A stretch of DNA of 64,000 nucleotides from Kribbella soli (GTDB lineage: Bacteria; Actinomycetota; Actinomycetes; Propionibacteriales; Kribbellaceae), in NCBI RefSeq assembly GCF_004331345.1, contig NZ_SJJZ01000006.1:124001-188000 (forward strand), in the 5' to 3' direction. The notes beneath the pieces are model-generated. The model had not been told where the DNA came from. It was given only the letters and a program-made list of their open reading frames with translations, and did not search any database. Positions 33,784-42,258 of this stretch are shown piece after piece (positions within the stretch are counted from its first letter, which is position 1; each line of letters starts with the position of its first letter). Position numbers and translations under genes: made by a program.

Positions 33784-34797
33784 ATGGCATCACGGGCCGG
33801 CCGCGCGCCGGGGGTCACCATCGGCGACGTCGCGGCCGCCGCCCAGGTTTCGCGGTCGACGGTGTCGCGCGCCTTCACCCGGCCGCAACTGCTCAGCCAG
33901 GAGACCGTCGAGCACGTCCGCGCGGTCGCGGTCCGGCTCGGGTACGTCGGCAACCAGGCGGCGCGGGCGCTGTCGACGGGACGGTTCGGGAACATCGCGG
34001 TCGTCGTACCGGATATCGCGAACCCGTTCTTCCCGCCGCTGGTGCGGAGTCTGCAACTGGCCGCGGAGACCGCCGACCTGGCGGTGTTCCTCGGTGATTC
34101 CGACGAGTCCGCGGAGCGGGAGGCCAAGCTGATCGCCCGGCTGGCGCCGCAGGTCGAGGGGTTCGTGCTGGCCTCGCCGCGGCTGTCCGAGACGTTGATC
34201 CGCGAGTTGGCCGCGACACGTCCCGTCGTACTGGTCAACCGTGATCTGGACGGGATCCCGCGGGTGCTGATCGACTCGTCGGGTGGGATGACCGAGGCTG
34301 TGCTGCTGTTGAAGAAGTTCGGTCACGAGCGGCTCGCGTACCTGGCCGGGCCGCGCGACTCGTGGTCGGACCAGCAGCGGCGGGAGGCTCTGACGCAGAC
34401 ATCCGCCAAGGCTGGGCTGACGGTGGAGATCGTCGAGGTCGGGCGGCCGACCTACGCGGCCGGGCGGGACTCGGTGTCTGCGGTCGTCCGATCGGGAGCG
34501 ACCGCGGCGATCGCGTTCGACGACGTGGTGTCGCAAGGCGTGCTGGCCGGGCTCGAGGTACGCGGCATCTCGGTACCGGCGGACTTCAGTCTGGTCGGCT
34601 GCGACGACACCCTCGCCGCCCTGACCACGCCGGCGCTGACCAGCGTCTCGGCCGGTGCCGCAACCGCCGGTACGGCGGCCGCGAAGCTGCTCGTCAACGT
34701 ACTGGAGGGCGCCGAGCCGAGCGCTGAGTGCGTCACGATCGCGACCCACCTGGTGACGCGCGCGACGACCGCGGCGGCGCCGAAGTCGACGCCCTGA
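33784..34797 (+). CDS. LacI-family transcriptional repressor
   Basis: The 337-residue repressor has the LacI HTH and hinge (TIGDVAAAAQVSRSTVSRAFTRP, about 12-34; QAARALSTGRFGNIAVVVPD) and a periplasmic-binding-like sugar domain (about 60-335, ending with FSLVGCDDT). I chose the ATG at 33784; a GTG two codons earlier is possible. Identical 14-bp operators precede it and the oxidoreductase operon at 34838, making that operon its likely target. The effector is probably a sugar or inositol-like compound. Confidence 0.9.
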   Translation: MASRAGRAPGVTIGDVAAAAQVSRSTVSRAFTRPQLLSQETVEHVRAVAVRLGYVGNQAARALSTGRFGNIAVVVPDIANPFFPPLVRSLQLAAETADLAVFLGDSDESAEREAKLIARLAPQVEGFVLASPRLSETLIRELAATRPVVLVNRDLDGIPRVLIDSSGGMTEAVLLLKKFGHERLAYLAGPRDSWSDQQRREALTQTSAKAGLTVEIVEVGRPTYAAGRDSVSAVVRSGATAAIAFDDVVSQGVLAGLEVRGISVPADFSLVGCDDTLAALTTPALTSVSAGAATAGTAAAKLLVNVLEGAEPSAECVTIATHLVTRATTAAAPKSTP

Positions 34798-34806
34798 TGC
34801 GTTGAC

Positions 34807-34822
34807 GTGCAACCGGTTGCAT
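34807..34822. promoter_or_regulatory. LacI operator upstream of oxidoreductase operon
   Basis: TGCAACCGGTTGCA (34808-34821) is an exact copy of the core of the site at 33749-33764. It lies 16 bp before the first Gfo/Idh/MocA gene, probably overlapping its promoter. Confidence 0.85.
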
Positions 34823-34837
34823 GCTGGAATCACGATC

Positions 34838-35800
34838 ATGACGCGTATCGCCATCGCCGGCGCCGCCCATCCGCACGTGGCCTATGCGACCGCGGAGGTC
34901 GATCAGGTCGCCGAGTACGAGCTGGTCGCGGTGGCTGATCCGTCCCGCGAGACCGCCGAGCGCTGGGCCGCGCCGTACGACGCCAAGGTGTTCACCGACC
35001 ACCAGCAGATGCTGCGCGAGGTCGAGCCGGACGTCGTCATGGTCGCCGGCATCTACGGCGACCGCGGCCAGGTTGTGGTCGACGCCCTGAACGCCGGCTG
35101 CCACGTGATCGCCGACAAGCCGCTGTGCACGACACTCGAGGACCTCGACGCGATCGCGGAGGCTGCGGACCTCACCGGCCGCCACGTGACCCTCCTGCTG
35201 GAGAAGCGGTACTACCCCGTCACCCTCGCCGCCCTGAGCATCGCGGATCAACTCGGCACGATCCACGGCGTGACGTCGTCCGGCCCGCACAAACTGAACC
35301 GCCCGACCCGGCCGGCTTGGTTCTTCGAGCGCGCGCGGTACGGCGGACTCCTCAACGACCTCGCCGTCCACGACATTGACGCCGCACTGCTCTTCACCGG
35401 ACTGACCAGCGGGACCGTGAGCGGCTCGATCGTGGACAGCTCGTACGGCGTCGCGACGCTGAGCGGACCCGGTGCGGTCATCACCGCGGGTGTGGACTGG
35501 ATGAACCCAGCCGGCTCACCCGTGCACGGGGACTACCGGATGAAGCTCGTCGGCACCGGAGGCACCGCCGAACTGCTCTGGGCACGCAACCGCCTCGTCC
35601 TCACCACGACCGACCTGGCGCCACACGACGTACCGCTGCCTGCTGGTCATCGCCCGGCAGAGCCCGTCCTGCAGGCGCTTGCTGCGGGCAACGAACCGGA
35701 CATCACCACCGAGCGCGGCCTACTGGCGACGCGACTCGCACTCCTCGCGCAACGGTCCGCCGAGAACGGCGGCGTACCCATCTCCTGGACGACCGACTGA
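34838..35800 (+). CDS. Gfo/Idh/MocA family oxidoreductase (1)
   Basis: The 320-residue NAD(P)-dependent oxidoreductase starts with a Rossmann strand RIAIAGAAHPHVAYATAEV, a loop variant lacking GxGxxG (AGAAHPH instead). The family lysine is in HVIADKPLC (the EKP-like motif, here DKP), and GGLLNDLAVHDIDAALLF holds the conserved His. Members act on sugars and inositols. First gene of the LacI-controlled run, 40 bp after lacI, with the operator between them. Confidence 0.88.
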   Translation: MTRIAIAGAAHPHVAYATAEVDQVAEYELVAVADPSRETAERWAAPYDAKVFTDHQQMLREVEPDVVMVAGIYGDRGQVVVDALNAGCHVIADKPLCTTLEDLDAIAEAADLTGRHVTLLLEKRYYPVTLAALSIADQLGTIHGVTSSGPHKLNRPTRPAWFFERARYGGLLNDLAVHDIDAALLFTGLTSGTVSGSIVDSSYGVATLSGPGAVITAGVDWMNPAGSPVHGDYRMKLVGTGGTAELLWARNRLVLTTTDLAPHDVPLPAGHRPAEPVLQALAAGNEPDITTERGLLATRLALLAQRSAENGGVPISWTTD

Positions 35801-35811
35801 AGAGAGGTCCT

Positions 35812-36825
35812 ATGCGTTTCGCCCTCATCGGTGCCGGCGCGATCGGCGCCGTGCACGCTCGCCTCATCGAAGCCCTCGGCGACGAGGCCGTCCTGGCCGC
35901 CGTTGTCGACCAGAGCCTCGACCGCGCCGGCAAACTCGTCTCGGAGTACGGCGGTCGGGCCTATGCGACACCAGCCGAGGCGTACGCCGCGGAAGAGATC
36001 GACGCCGTCGGGATCTGCCTGCCGAGCGCACTGCACGCCGACGTCGCCATCGAGGCACTGCGGGCCGGTAAGCACGTGATCGTCGAGAAGCCGGTCGACA
36101 TAACGCTGGCCGCCGCCGACCGGTTGATCGCGGCGCAGCGGGAGACCGGGCTGACCGTCTCGGTAATCAGCCAGCGCCGCTTCCAGCCGCCGGTCGCGCA
36201 GATCCGCGCCGCGATCGACAGCGGCGCCCTCGGTCGCGTGACGTCCGGGATCGCGGAGTCGGCGTTCTTCCGGCCGCAGTCGTACTACGACGGCGACGAC
36301 TGGCGCGGCACCCTCGCGATCGACGGCGGCGGCGCCCTGATGAACCAGGGCATCCACGCGCTCGACCTGCTGGTCTGGATGCTGGGTCGCCCGGTCCAGG
36401 TGAGCGCGCAGACCGGTCGGCTCGCCCACTCGGGGATCGAGGTCGAGGATCTCGCCGGTGCATCGATCGTCTTCGAGAGTGGGGCGATCGGGCTGATGCT
36501 CGCCAGTACCGCGGCCTACCCGGGCCGTCCGGTGCGGTTGACGATCCACGGCGATCAGGGGACGGCGGTCCTCGACGACGATCAGCTCGCGTACTTCGCC
36601 GCGGCGGACGCTGCGGAACCCGAGGCAGCCGTGCTGGCGGGGCCGGACGGGTGGGGACCGGTCGAGCTCGCGCATCTCGCGCAGTACCGCGACTTCATCG
36701 CTGCTGTCCGTGAAGGCCGCCCGTCGGCTGTGACGCTGGAGGCAGGGCGGCGGTCGTTGGCGACTGTGCTCGCTGTCTACGAGTCCGCCCGTTCAGGGCA
36801 ACCGGTCGAACTGAAAGAGGACTGA
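35812..36825 (+). CDS. Gfo/Idh/MocA family oxidoreductase (2)
   Basis: The 337-residue protein is a standard family member: RFALIGAGAIGAVHARL cofactor loop, the catalytic-site motif HVIVEKPVDITLAAAD with Lys in EKP, and GGGALMNQGIHALDLLVWMLG with the conserved His. It is probably a sugar or inositol dehydrogenase. An AGAGG site lies before the ATG, 11 bp after the previous stop. Middle gene of the operon. Confidence 0.92.
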   Translation: MRFALIGAGAIGAVHARLIEALGDEAVLAAVVDQSLDRAGKLVSEYGGRAYATPAEAYAAEEIDAVGICLPSALHADVAIEALRAGKHVIVEKPVDITLAAADRLIAAQRETGLTVSVISQRRFQPPVAQIRAAIDSGALGRVTSGIAESAFFRPQSYYDGDDWRGTLAIDGGGALMNQGIHALDLLVWMLGRPVQVSAQTGRLAHSGIEVEDLAGASIVFESGAIGLMLASTAAYPGRPVRLTIHGDQGTAVLDDDQLAYFAAADAAEPEAAVLAGPDGWGPVELAHLAQYRDFIAAVREGRPSAVTLEAGRRSLATVLAVYESARSGQPVELKED

Positions 36826-36828
36826 CCC

Positions 36829-37653
36829 ATGCCGCTGCGCGTCGCCCTGGTCGGCACCGAGAACAGCCACGCCGACGAGATCGTCCGGCATCTGAACGTC
36901 GATCCCGTCGCTGACACCGCCCGCATCGTCGCGCTCGTCGGCGCGGATGACGAACGCAACCGCAAGCTCGCCACAACCGGTGGCATCACCGAGCTTGTGC
37001 CGACCTCATCCGAGTTGCTCGGCAGCGTGGACGCGCTGATCGCCACCAATCGGGACGGCGCGTTGCACCGTGAGCACGCCGTACCGTTTCTGGAGGCAGG
37101 CGTCCCGGTGTGGGTGGACAAGCCGTTGGCCGCGAGTACGGCGGATGCGCGGGCGATCCTGGATGCGTCACAACGCGGTGGTGCGCCGGTGACGTCGTAC
37201 TCCGCTGTGCGCTGGGTCGCGGACGCGGATGCACTCGCCGCGGCCTCGGTCGGTGAGCTGCAGGCAGTCACTGTGACCGGGCCTGCTGATCCGGACAGTG
37301 AGTACAGCGGGATCTTCTTCTACGGGATTCATGCGGCTGATCTGGCACAGCGGTTGGCTCCTGGCGAGCCTGGTCCCGTGACGGTCGAGCGCGTTGGATC
37401 CACTGTTGTCGTGCGCTACGTGTGCGGCGGGGTGCTGGTGACGTTGCAGTTGGTGAAGCCAACGGACGACGGGCGGGTGCCGTTCCATGCCGAGCTCGTC
37501 GGGCGGACGGGGCTGGTGAGTCGCGACGTACGGCTCGACTCGGAGTACGTCGTACCTGGGCTGAAGGTCTTCCTCGGGATGCTCGAGACCGGGGAGCGAC
37601 CGCTCGACGACGCGACGATGCTGGCCCCGATCATGGTGCTGGAACAGGTGTGA
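36829..37653 (+). CDS. Gfo/Idh/MocA-like oxidoreductase (3), short form
   Basis: The 274-residue protein is a shortened family member. The N-terminal loop is RVALVGTENSHADEIVRHL, not GxGxxG. VWVDKPLAAST keeps the conserved Lys, and FFYGIHAADLAQRL keeps the His. About 50-60 residues of the usual C-terminal sheet are missing, with no sign of frameshift. It starts 3 bp after the second oxidoreductase and ends in a GTGA overlap with the secreted protein gene. It may work on the same pathway intermediate as its neighbours. Confidence 0.83.
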   Translation: MPLRVALVGTENSHADEIVRHLNVDPVADTARIVALVGADDERNRKLATTGGITELVPTSSELLGSVDALIATNRDGALHREHAVPFLEAGVPVWVDKPLAASTADARAILDASQRGGAPVTSYSAVRWVADADALAAASVGELQAVTVTGPADPDSEYSGIFFYGIHAADLAQRLAPGEPGPVTVERVGSTVVVRYVCGGVLVTLQLVKPTDDGRVPFHAELVGRTGLVSRDVRLDSEYVVPGLKVFLGMLETGERPLDDATMLAPIMVLEQV

Positions 37654-39176
37654 GGCGCCTCGTTGCGTTGCTCGCGCTGTTGCTCGTTGGCGGGTCGGTG
37701 ACGCCGGCGGCTGCTGAGGTGGGTGCGCCGACGATCACTATCGAGGCGCCTGCCGACAGCGCGGGTTCGGTGACTGTTCGCGGGCATTATGAGCAGGTGT
37801 CGGGGATCCAGTTGGTCGTCGATGCGCAGCGGATCATGCCGGTGGCGATGGATGCGGCGACCGGGACGTGGAGTGCGACGGTCGATCTTCGGGACGTGGA
37901 CGGGACGGTCGGGCTCGCGGCGTACGGGAAGAACCTGCAGACGCTGTACAACCAGTGGTCGGCGTTCGTCTCGGTGAACGTGCACAACCCGCGGGCAGCG
38001 AAACCGACGGTCGTTGTCACGTCGCCGGCTCTGGGTGGGGCCGTTGAGGGGTTGCGGTTCGAGGCGACGGTCGCGGTTTCGTCGCGTCGTCCTGTGCAGC
38101 GGGTCGAGGCGCGTGTCAACGGTGGTGCGTGGCGGACTGCTGTTCGGGTGGCCGGTGGGTATCGCGTTCTTTTGGTTGCTGCGAAGGGTTTCGCCGGGAT
38201 CGAAGCGCGAGCGGTCGACGTGACGGGACAGGTTGGTTTGTCTGCGAGTACGTACGTCGCGGTTGGCGGTGCGATGCAGCCGGTGCAGCAGCGGTACTCG
38301 CAGGACCGGGCGATGTGGGTGTGGGAACAGGACTCGTACCCGGCGGTCTTCGATCGGGCAGCGCGGGACAAGCTCGGTCGATTCATGGACGACACGACGA
38401 CGTTCGGGTCGGATCCGGTGCGGACGTTGTACTTGGGCGTCGCGGCGTACCAGGGTCGGGACATGCTGCGGGACTCGCGGCGTCAGGTCGCGGCGTTCGT
38501 TCGGTGGGCGCGTGGGCGCGGGTACCACGTGCAGGCGGTGATCGCGGGTGGGACGGTGCCGCCGTACCTGGGTGCGTTGCCGCAGTACCAGCACATCGCG
38601 GCGAGTGAGTTCACGAAGGTGCTCGACTACAACCTCGCCGTACCGGCTGATGCGCGGTTCGACGGGGTGAACGTGGACATCGAGCCGTACCTGCTGCCGC
38701 AGTGGAAGGAGCCGGGTACGACGCTGCCGACGGTGTGGCTCGATCTGCTGCAGAAGTTCATGCAGTTGCGGGACGCGTCCGGGCAGCAGTTGCTCGTCGG
38801 GCCGGCGATCCCGTTCTGGTTCGACAGCTCGGACTGCTGTACGGCGATCACGTGGCACGGGAAGACTGCTCCGCTGAGCGACCATGTGCAGGATCTCACC
38901 GACTACGTCGCGCTGATGGACTACACCGATACTGCTAGCGGAATCATTGCGCGCGCCTCGCATGAGATTGCGTACGGCGCTCCGCAGTCTGTGGTCATCG
39001 GGGTGGAGAGCAAGGACCTGTCGGGGACGGGCGATCCGGAGACGGTGACGTTCTACGAGGAGGGGCGCGCGTACATGGAGTCCGAGCTGGACAAGGTGTA
39101 TGCGGCCGAGACCTCACCTGCTTTTGCGGGGATTGCCATGCATCACTACGGCAGCTTGCTGGTGCTCCCGAAGTAG
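37650..39176 (+). CDS. Secreted TIM-barrel (GH18-like) protein with Ig-like domains
   Basis: The 508-residue exported protein has a signal peptide (RRLVALLALLLVGGSVTPAAA, about 2-22). Two Ig-like beta domains follow (about 26-115 and 116-205; the second has VQRVEARVNGGAWRTAV). The C-terminal barrel (about 215-505) has FDGVNVDIEPY, matching the DxxDxDxE catalytic strand of GH18-type hydrolases with its Glu. Its substrate is unknown. The GTG start overlaps the preceding stop (GTGA), so it is co-translated with the LacI-controlled oxidoreductases and may release the sugar they process. Confidence 0.8.
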   Translation: MRRLVALLALLLVGGSVTPAAAEVGAPTITIEAPADSAGSVTVRGHYEQVSGIQLVVDAQRIMPVAMDAATGTWSATVDLRDVDGTVGLAAYGKNLQTLYNQWSAFVSVNVHNPRAAKPTVVVTSPALGGAVEGLRFEATVAVSSRRPVQRVEARVNGGAWRTAVRVAGGYRVLLVAAKGFAGIEARAVDVTGQVGLSASTYVAVGGAMQPVQQRYSQDRAMWVWEQDSYPAVFDRAARDKLGRFMDDTTTFGSDPVRTLYLGVAAYQGRDMLRDSRRQVAAFVRWARGRGYHVQAVIAGGTVPPYLGALPQYQHIAASEFTKVLDYNLAVPADARFDGVNVDIEPYLLPQWKEPGTTLPTVWLDLLQKFMQLRDASGQQLLVGPAIPFWFDSSDCCTAITWHGKTAPLSDHVQDLTDYVALMDYTDTASGIIARASHEIAYGAPQSVVIGVESKDLSGTGDPETVTFYEEGRAYMESELDKVYAAETSPAFAGIAMHHYGSLLVLPK

Positions 39177-39182
39177 CCCTCA

Positions 39183-39215
39183 CATACCTGTCGGCTGTGC
39201 CGTTCCACAGGTATG
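39183..39215 (+). promoter_or_regulatory. Inverted repeat including a start codon
   Basis: CATACCTGT (39183-39191) and ACAGGTATG (39207-39215) are perfect 9-base arms with a 15-base loop. The right arm contains the ATG (39213-39215) of the oxygenase gene. It could be an RNA hairpin hiding the start or a protein-binding site. Confidence 0.5.
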
Positions 39216-39923
39216 AACAAGTACGAACGACGCGTGGCCGGAGCCGACTGGGACGCTGTGGCCGCTTCGGTTGATGATCTCGGTTGTGCGCCGCTGCCAC
39301 AGTTGCTGACACCGACCGAGGCGGTGCGGATCGCCGGGATGTACGACGACATACAGCGGTTCCGGGCGACGATCGACATGGCGCGGCATCGGTTCGGCGA
39401 GGGACAGTACCGGTACTTCGATCGGCCGTTCCCGGAGGCTGTGGAGGCGTTGCGGCAGGCGCTGTATCCGCGGCTTTTGCCGATCGCGCGGGAGTGGTAT
39501 TCGAGGCTCGGACGCGAGGCGGAGTGGCCGGACACGCTCGACGAATGGCTCGACGTGTGTCATAGGGCGGGGCAGGCGCGGCCGACGCCGATCCTGCTGC
39601 GGTACGGCGCGGGCGACTGGAACGCCTTGCATCGTGATCTCTATGGCGACAAGGTGTTTCCGCTTCAGGTCGTGATCAACTTGAACGACCCCGGCGTCGA
39701 TCACACCGGCGGTGAGTTCCTGCTGGTCGAGCAGCGGCCTCGGGCGCAGTCGCGGGGTACGTCGACGCTGATCCCGCAGGGGCATGGGTTGGTATTCACG
39801 ACGCGCGATCGTCCGGTGAAGTCGGCGCGTGGCTGGTCGGCCGCGCCGGTGCGGCACGGCGTGTCCGCGATCCGCTCGGGGCAGCGCCATACGCTCGGGT
39901 TGGTTTTCCACGACGCTAAGTGA
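39213..39923 (+). CDS. 2-oxoglutarate/Fe(II)-dependent oxygenase
   Basis: The 236-residue protein has the double-stranded beta-helix facial triad: His140 and Asp142 (NALHRDLYGD) and probable His215 (VRHGVSAI). Arg225 (GQRHTLGLVF) is placed to bind 2-oxoglutarate. It resembles the 2OG-Fe(II) group of prolyl-hydroxylase-like proteins and AlkB-like unknowns. A DNA repair role would suit the SOS-type gene next door, but this is speculation. The ATG sits in an inverted repeat and there is no obvious ribosome site. Confidence 0.82.
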   Translation: MNKYERRVAGADWDAVAASVDDLGCAPLPQLLTPTEAVRIAGMYDDIQRFRATIDMARHRFGEGQYRYFDRPFPEAVEALRQALYPRLLPIAREWYSRLGREAEWPDTLDEWLDVCHRAGQARPTPILLRYGAGDWNALHRDLYGDKVFPLQVVINLNDPGVDHTGGEFLLVEQRPRAQSRGTSTLIPQGHGLVFTTRDRPVKSARGWSAAPVRHGVSAIRSGQRHTLGLVFHDAK

Positions 39924-39932
39924 CGGACTGAT

Positions 39933-39965
39933 TTGGCTTTGCGTCGTATTCGAACGTATGATCGG
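39933..39965 (+). promoter_or_regulatory. Promoter with LexA-type SOS box
   Basis: A -35-like TTGGCT (39933-39938) and a -10 TATGAT (39957-39962) are 18 bp apart. CGAAC (39951-39955), four bases, GATCG (39960-39964) matches the actinobacterial LexA box CGAAC-N4-GTTCG with one mismatch and covers the -10. Transcription should begin at or just before the ATG at 39970. Confidence 0.6.
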
Positions 39966-39969
39966 ATAC

Positions 39970-41523
39970 ATGAGCGAGTGTCCGGTCGACGAGCCTTCTG
40001 GGGAGGGGTCTGCTGGGCGTGCGCGGCTGTCTGTGGTTCCGGAGGATGGGTTAGCGGTTCTGCGGGATCGGTTGCGACGGGACGCGGAGGTTGCTGGGCG
40101 GTTCGGGTTGCTGGGGCGGTACGACGTACCGGACGACCCTGAGCGTGGTGTCGGGTTGTTCGAGGCGGTTGCGTTCCAGGACACGTCTCAGCTGAACGAC
40201 TCCGGGTGGCAGGATCGGCTGGAAGCCATCGGCCGGTTGGAGGCGCGGCTGGCCGCGATGAAGGCAGAGGCGGTCGTTGGGTACGAGACCTCGCTGCGCG
40301 GGGTGTCAGCCGATCTGGGGCGCCGCCACCCCCAGCCTGGGGATCGGGCTGCCGAACCGGGCGAGCGTCGATGGGTGGCCGGGGATCTGCGGTCGACTGC
40401 CGATGAGCTCGCGTTGGTGTGGCAGATGCACAAGGGCGCTGCGATGGCGCGGATTCACACGTCGTGCGAATTGGTGCACAACTTTCCGGCCACGTTGCGG
40501 GCGCTGGAGGTGGGGCAGCTGACCGAGCGGGCCGCGTTCACGATCGTGCGGGAGTTGTCGGTCCTGGAGGAACCGGAAGCGAGGCGTGCGGCCGAGACGG
40601 CGGTGCTGGAGTGGGCCGGGAAGCATCCGTTGCAGAAGGTGAAGCAGGAAGCGCAGCGGGAGGCCGCTCGGCGTTCGCCGGACGCGCGGAGCAAGTCACA
40701 TGCCCGGGCGATGGATGAGCGGTCGGTGCGGATCTTCCCGAGCAGTGACGGTACGGCTGAGCTGATCCATACGCAGGACGCTTTGGATGCGGGCGCGGTG
40801 ATGAACAGTCTTACTCGCGCGGCGGCGTACCGGCGTCGTCACGGCGACCCCCGCTCCATGGATCAGCTGCGCGCCGACATCGCCCTGGCGCGGCTCCTGC
40901 CGCGAACTGACACTTGCGGGCCGGGGAAGCCAGTCGACAATGCAGACGTTGAACTGCACGACGACTCGACCGTTGGCGCAGACGCCACAGTGGTCATCCA
41001 CGCGACCGGCGCCGAGATCCGCGCGCTGATCGACGGCGAGAACGGTAGCGGCGGGACGGCCGAACGCTACGGGCCGATTCCTCAGGAATCCTTGCGTAAG
41101 CACCTCACTCGCGCCCTGACTCGGAGCCTCCTCGGGGGCGCCGGCCGGTCCCGGATTGGCCTTCGGCTCAGCGATGAGCCGCCGACTGGGAAGCCGGACA
41201 GGTACACGCCGGATGCGGCTACTGATCGCTTCGTCCGTCTGCGCGATCGAACCTGCCAGTTCCCCGGGTGCAACCAGCCGGCCGAGTTCGCCGACGTCGA
41301 CCACCGCGTCGCCTTCGCCGAAGGCGGCCGCACCACGACGGACAATCTCCATTGCCTTTGTCGGCACCATCACCGCCTCAAACACGAAGGTGGATGGGTC
41401 GTCACATCCGATCCCGATGGCACGACGACATGGGCCAGCCCTACGGGACGGCGCTACCGCACGCCTCCGCCTGATCGCAGCGGTACTGATCCACCCGACT
41501 CTGGAGAGCGCGTGATCGGGTAA
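39970..41523 (+). CDS. DUF222/HNH endonuclease (13E12 repeat family)
   Basis: The 517-residue protein has an N-terminal DUF222 helical region (about 20-330) and a C-terminal HNH nuclease motif with zinc cysteines: CQFPGC, FADVDHRVAFAEGG, TTTDNLHCLCRHHHRLKH (about 420-475). In mycobacteria 13E12-family genes are SOS-induced; the LexA-type box upstream agrees. I chose the ATG at 39970 because the predicted transcript starts there (leaderless); the ATG at 39958 lies inside the operator. Its function in DNA metabolism is unclear. The stop codon lies in the terminator stem. Confidence 0.88.
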   Translation: MSECPVDEPSGEGSAGRARLSVVPEDGLAVLRDRLRRDAEVAGRFGLLGRYDVPDDPERGVGLFEAVAFQDTSQLNDSGWQDRLEAIGRLEARLAAMKAEAVVGYETSLRGVSADLGRRHPQPGDRAAEPGERRWVAGDLRSTADELALVWQMHKGAAMARIHTSCELVHNFPATLRALEVGQLTERAAFTIVRELSVLEEPEARRAAETAVLEWAGKHPLQKVKQEAQREAARRSPDARSKSHARAMDERSVRIFPSSDGTAELIHTQDALDAGAVMNSLTRAAAYRRRHGDPRSMDQLRADIALARLLPRTDTCGPGKPVDNADVELHDDSTVGADATVVIHATGAEIRALIDGENGSGGTAERYGPIPQESLRKHLTRALTRSLLGGAGRSRIGLRLSDEPPTGKPDRYTPDAATDRFVRLRDRTCQFPGCNQPAEFADVDHRVAFAEGGRTTTDNLHCLCRHHHRLKHEGGWVVTSDPDGTTTWASPTGRRYRTPPPDRSGTDPPDSGERVIG

Positions 41524-41551
41524 CCCGCCACGGGGGGTCGTGGCGGGTTAC
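41520..41551. terminator. Bidirectional terminator containing both stop codons
   Basis: GTAACCCGCCACG (41520-41532) and CGTGGCGGGTTAC (41539-41551) are perfect 13-base arms around a 6-base loop. The HNH gene's TAA (41521-41523) and the convergent hydrolase's TAA (41550-41548, minus strand) are mirror positions in the stem. Confidence 0.85.
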
Positions 41552-42186
41552 TCGGCTGCGGCCAGGTCGGAGCAGATGTCCCATGCCGCCTGGCGGAGTT
41601 GGGCGGTGGTGTCTGCAGTCAGGCCTTTCACCGGTACCTCGGTCCCGACCGGATCCTCGTTCAGCAAGGCGATGAGGAACACGCACGCCGCGAGGTAGCT
41701 GCCCGCAAGCGCGGGGTGGCTGTTGTCCGCGTCGTGCAGCGCGGGTTCGTCGTACTGGCTGAGGAAGCGCTCCCAGACCATTCCGACGGGTACGAGCGTC
41801 GCACCGAGCTCCGCCGCGGCGCCGCCGTACGCCTTGGTCAGCGCCTGCTGGGTCTCCGGTGCGTTCCGGCGAGCCCAAGTCAGGTAGAACGCGGTACGCG
41901 CACCGGCGGCGGTGATCGCCTGGTCGAAGTCGCGGGCGCTCTCGCGGAAGCGGTCCGGACTCTTGATCGGCAGCGTGCTCTGTTCCTGCAGTACGACGGT
42001 GTCGAAACCGCCGCTCGCGATCTCATCGAGCGCCTTGCCCGCGTTGAGGTGCTGCCGCAGCGATGCGCCGCCGGCCGAGATCAGCTTGTGCTCGATCTCG
42101 ATGCCACGCGCCCCGGCCAGGCCCTTGATCAGCCCAGGCAGGTTGTTCCGTGAGGTGAAACTGTTACCAACGAAGAGAATCCGCAC
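41548..42186 (-). CDS. SGNH/GDSL-type hydrolase
   Basis: The 212-residue protein begins RILFVGNSFTSRNNLPGLI, where GNSFT is the block I Ser. It continues with ISAGGASLRQHL (Gly block), TVVLQEQST and the final DxxH block DNSHPALAGSYLAA. This is the SGNH esterase family, close to DUF4886-type members. There is no signal peptide, so it is cytoplasmic. The GTG at 42186 is the only start that gives the motif at the N-terminus; a longer open frame upstream runs antisense through the GNAT gene. Confidence 0.85.
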   Translation of the reverse strand: MRILFVGNSFTSRNNLPGLIKGLAGARGIEIEHKLISAGGASLRQHLNAGKALDEIASGGFDTVVLQEQSTLPIKSPDRFRESARDFDQAITAAGARTAFYLTWARRNAPETQQALTKAYGGAAAELGATLVPVGMVWERFLSQYDEPALHDADNSHPALAGSYLAACVFLIALLNEDPVGTEVPVKGLTADTTAQLRQAAWDICSDLAAAE

Positions 42187-42258
42187 GACACGGACGCTAC
42201 TACTCCCCCGGACCGAATCCGTTTGACCGCTGGCCGCGCCCGGCTGTTGGGTTGCGGG

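Noticed and set aside
39958..39960. ATG at 39958 as the start of the DUF222/HNH gene.
   Set aside because: It lies within the predicted -10 and LexA box; the ATG at 39970 fits the predicted transcription start.
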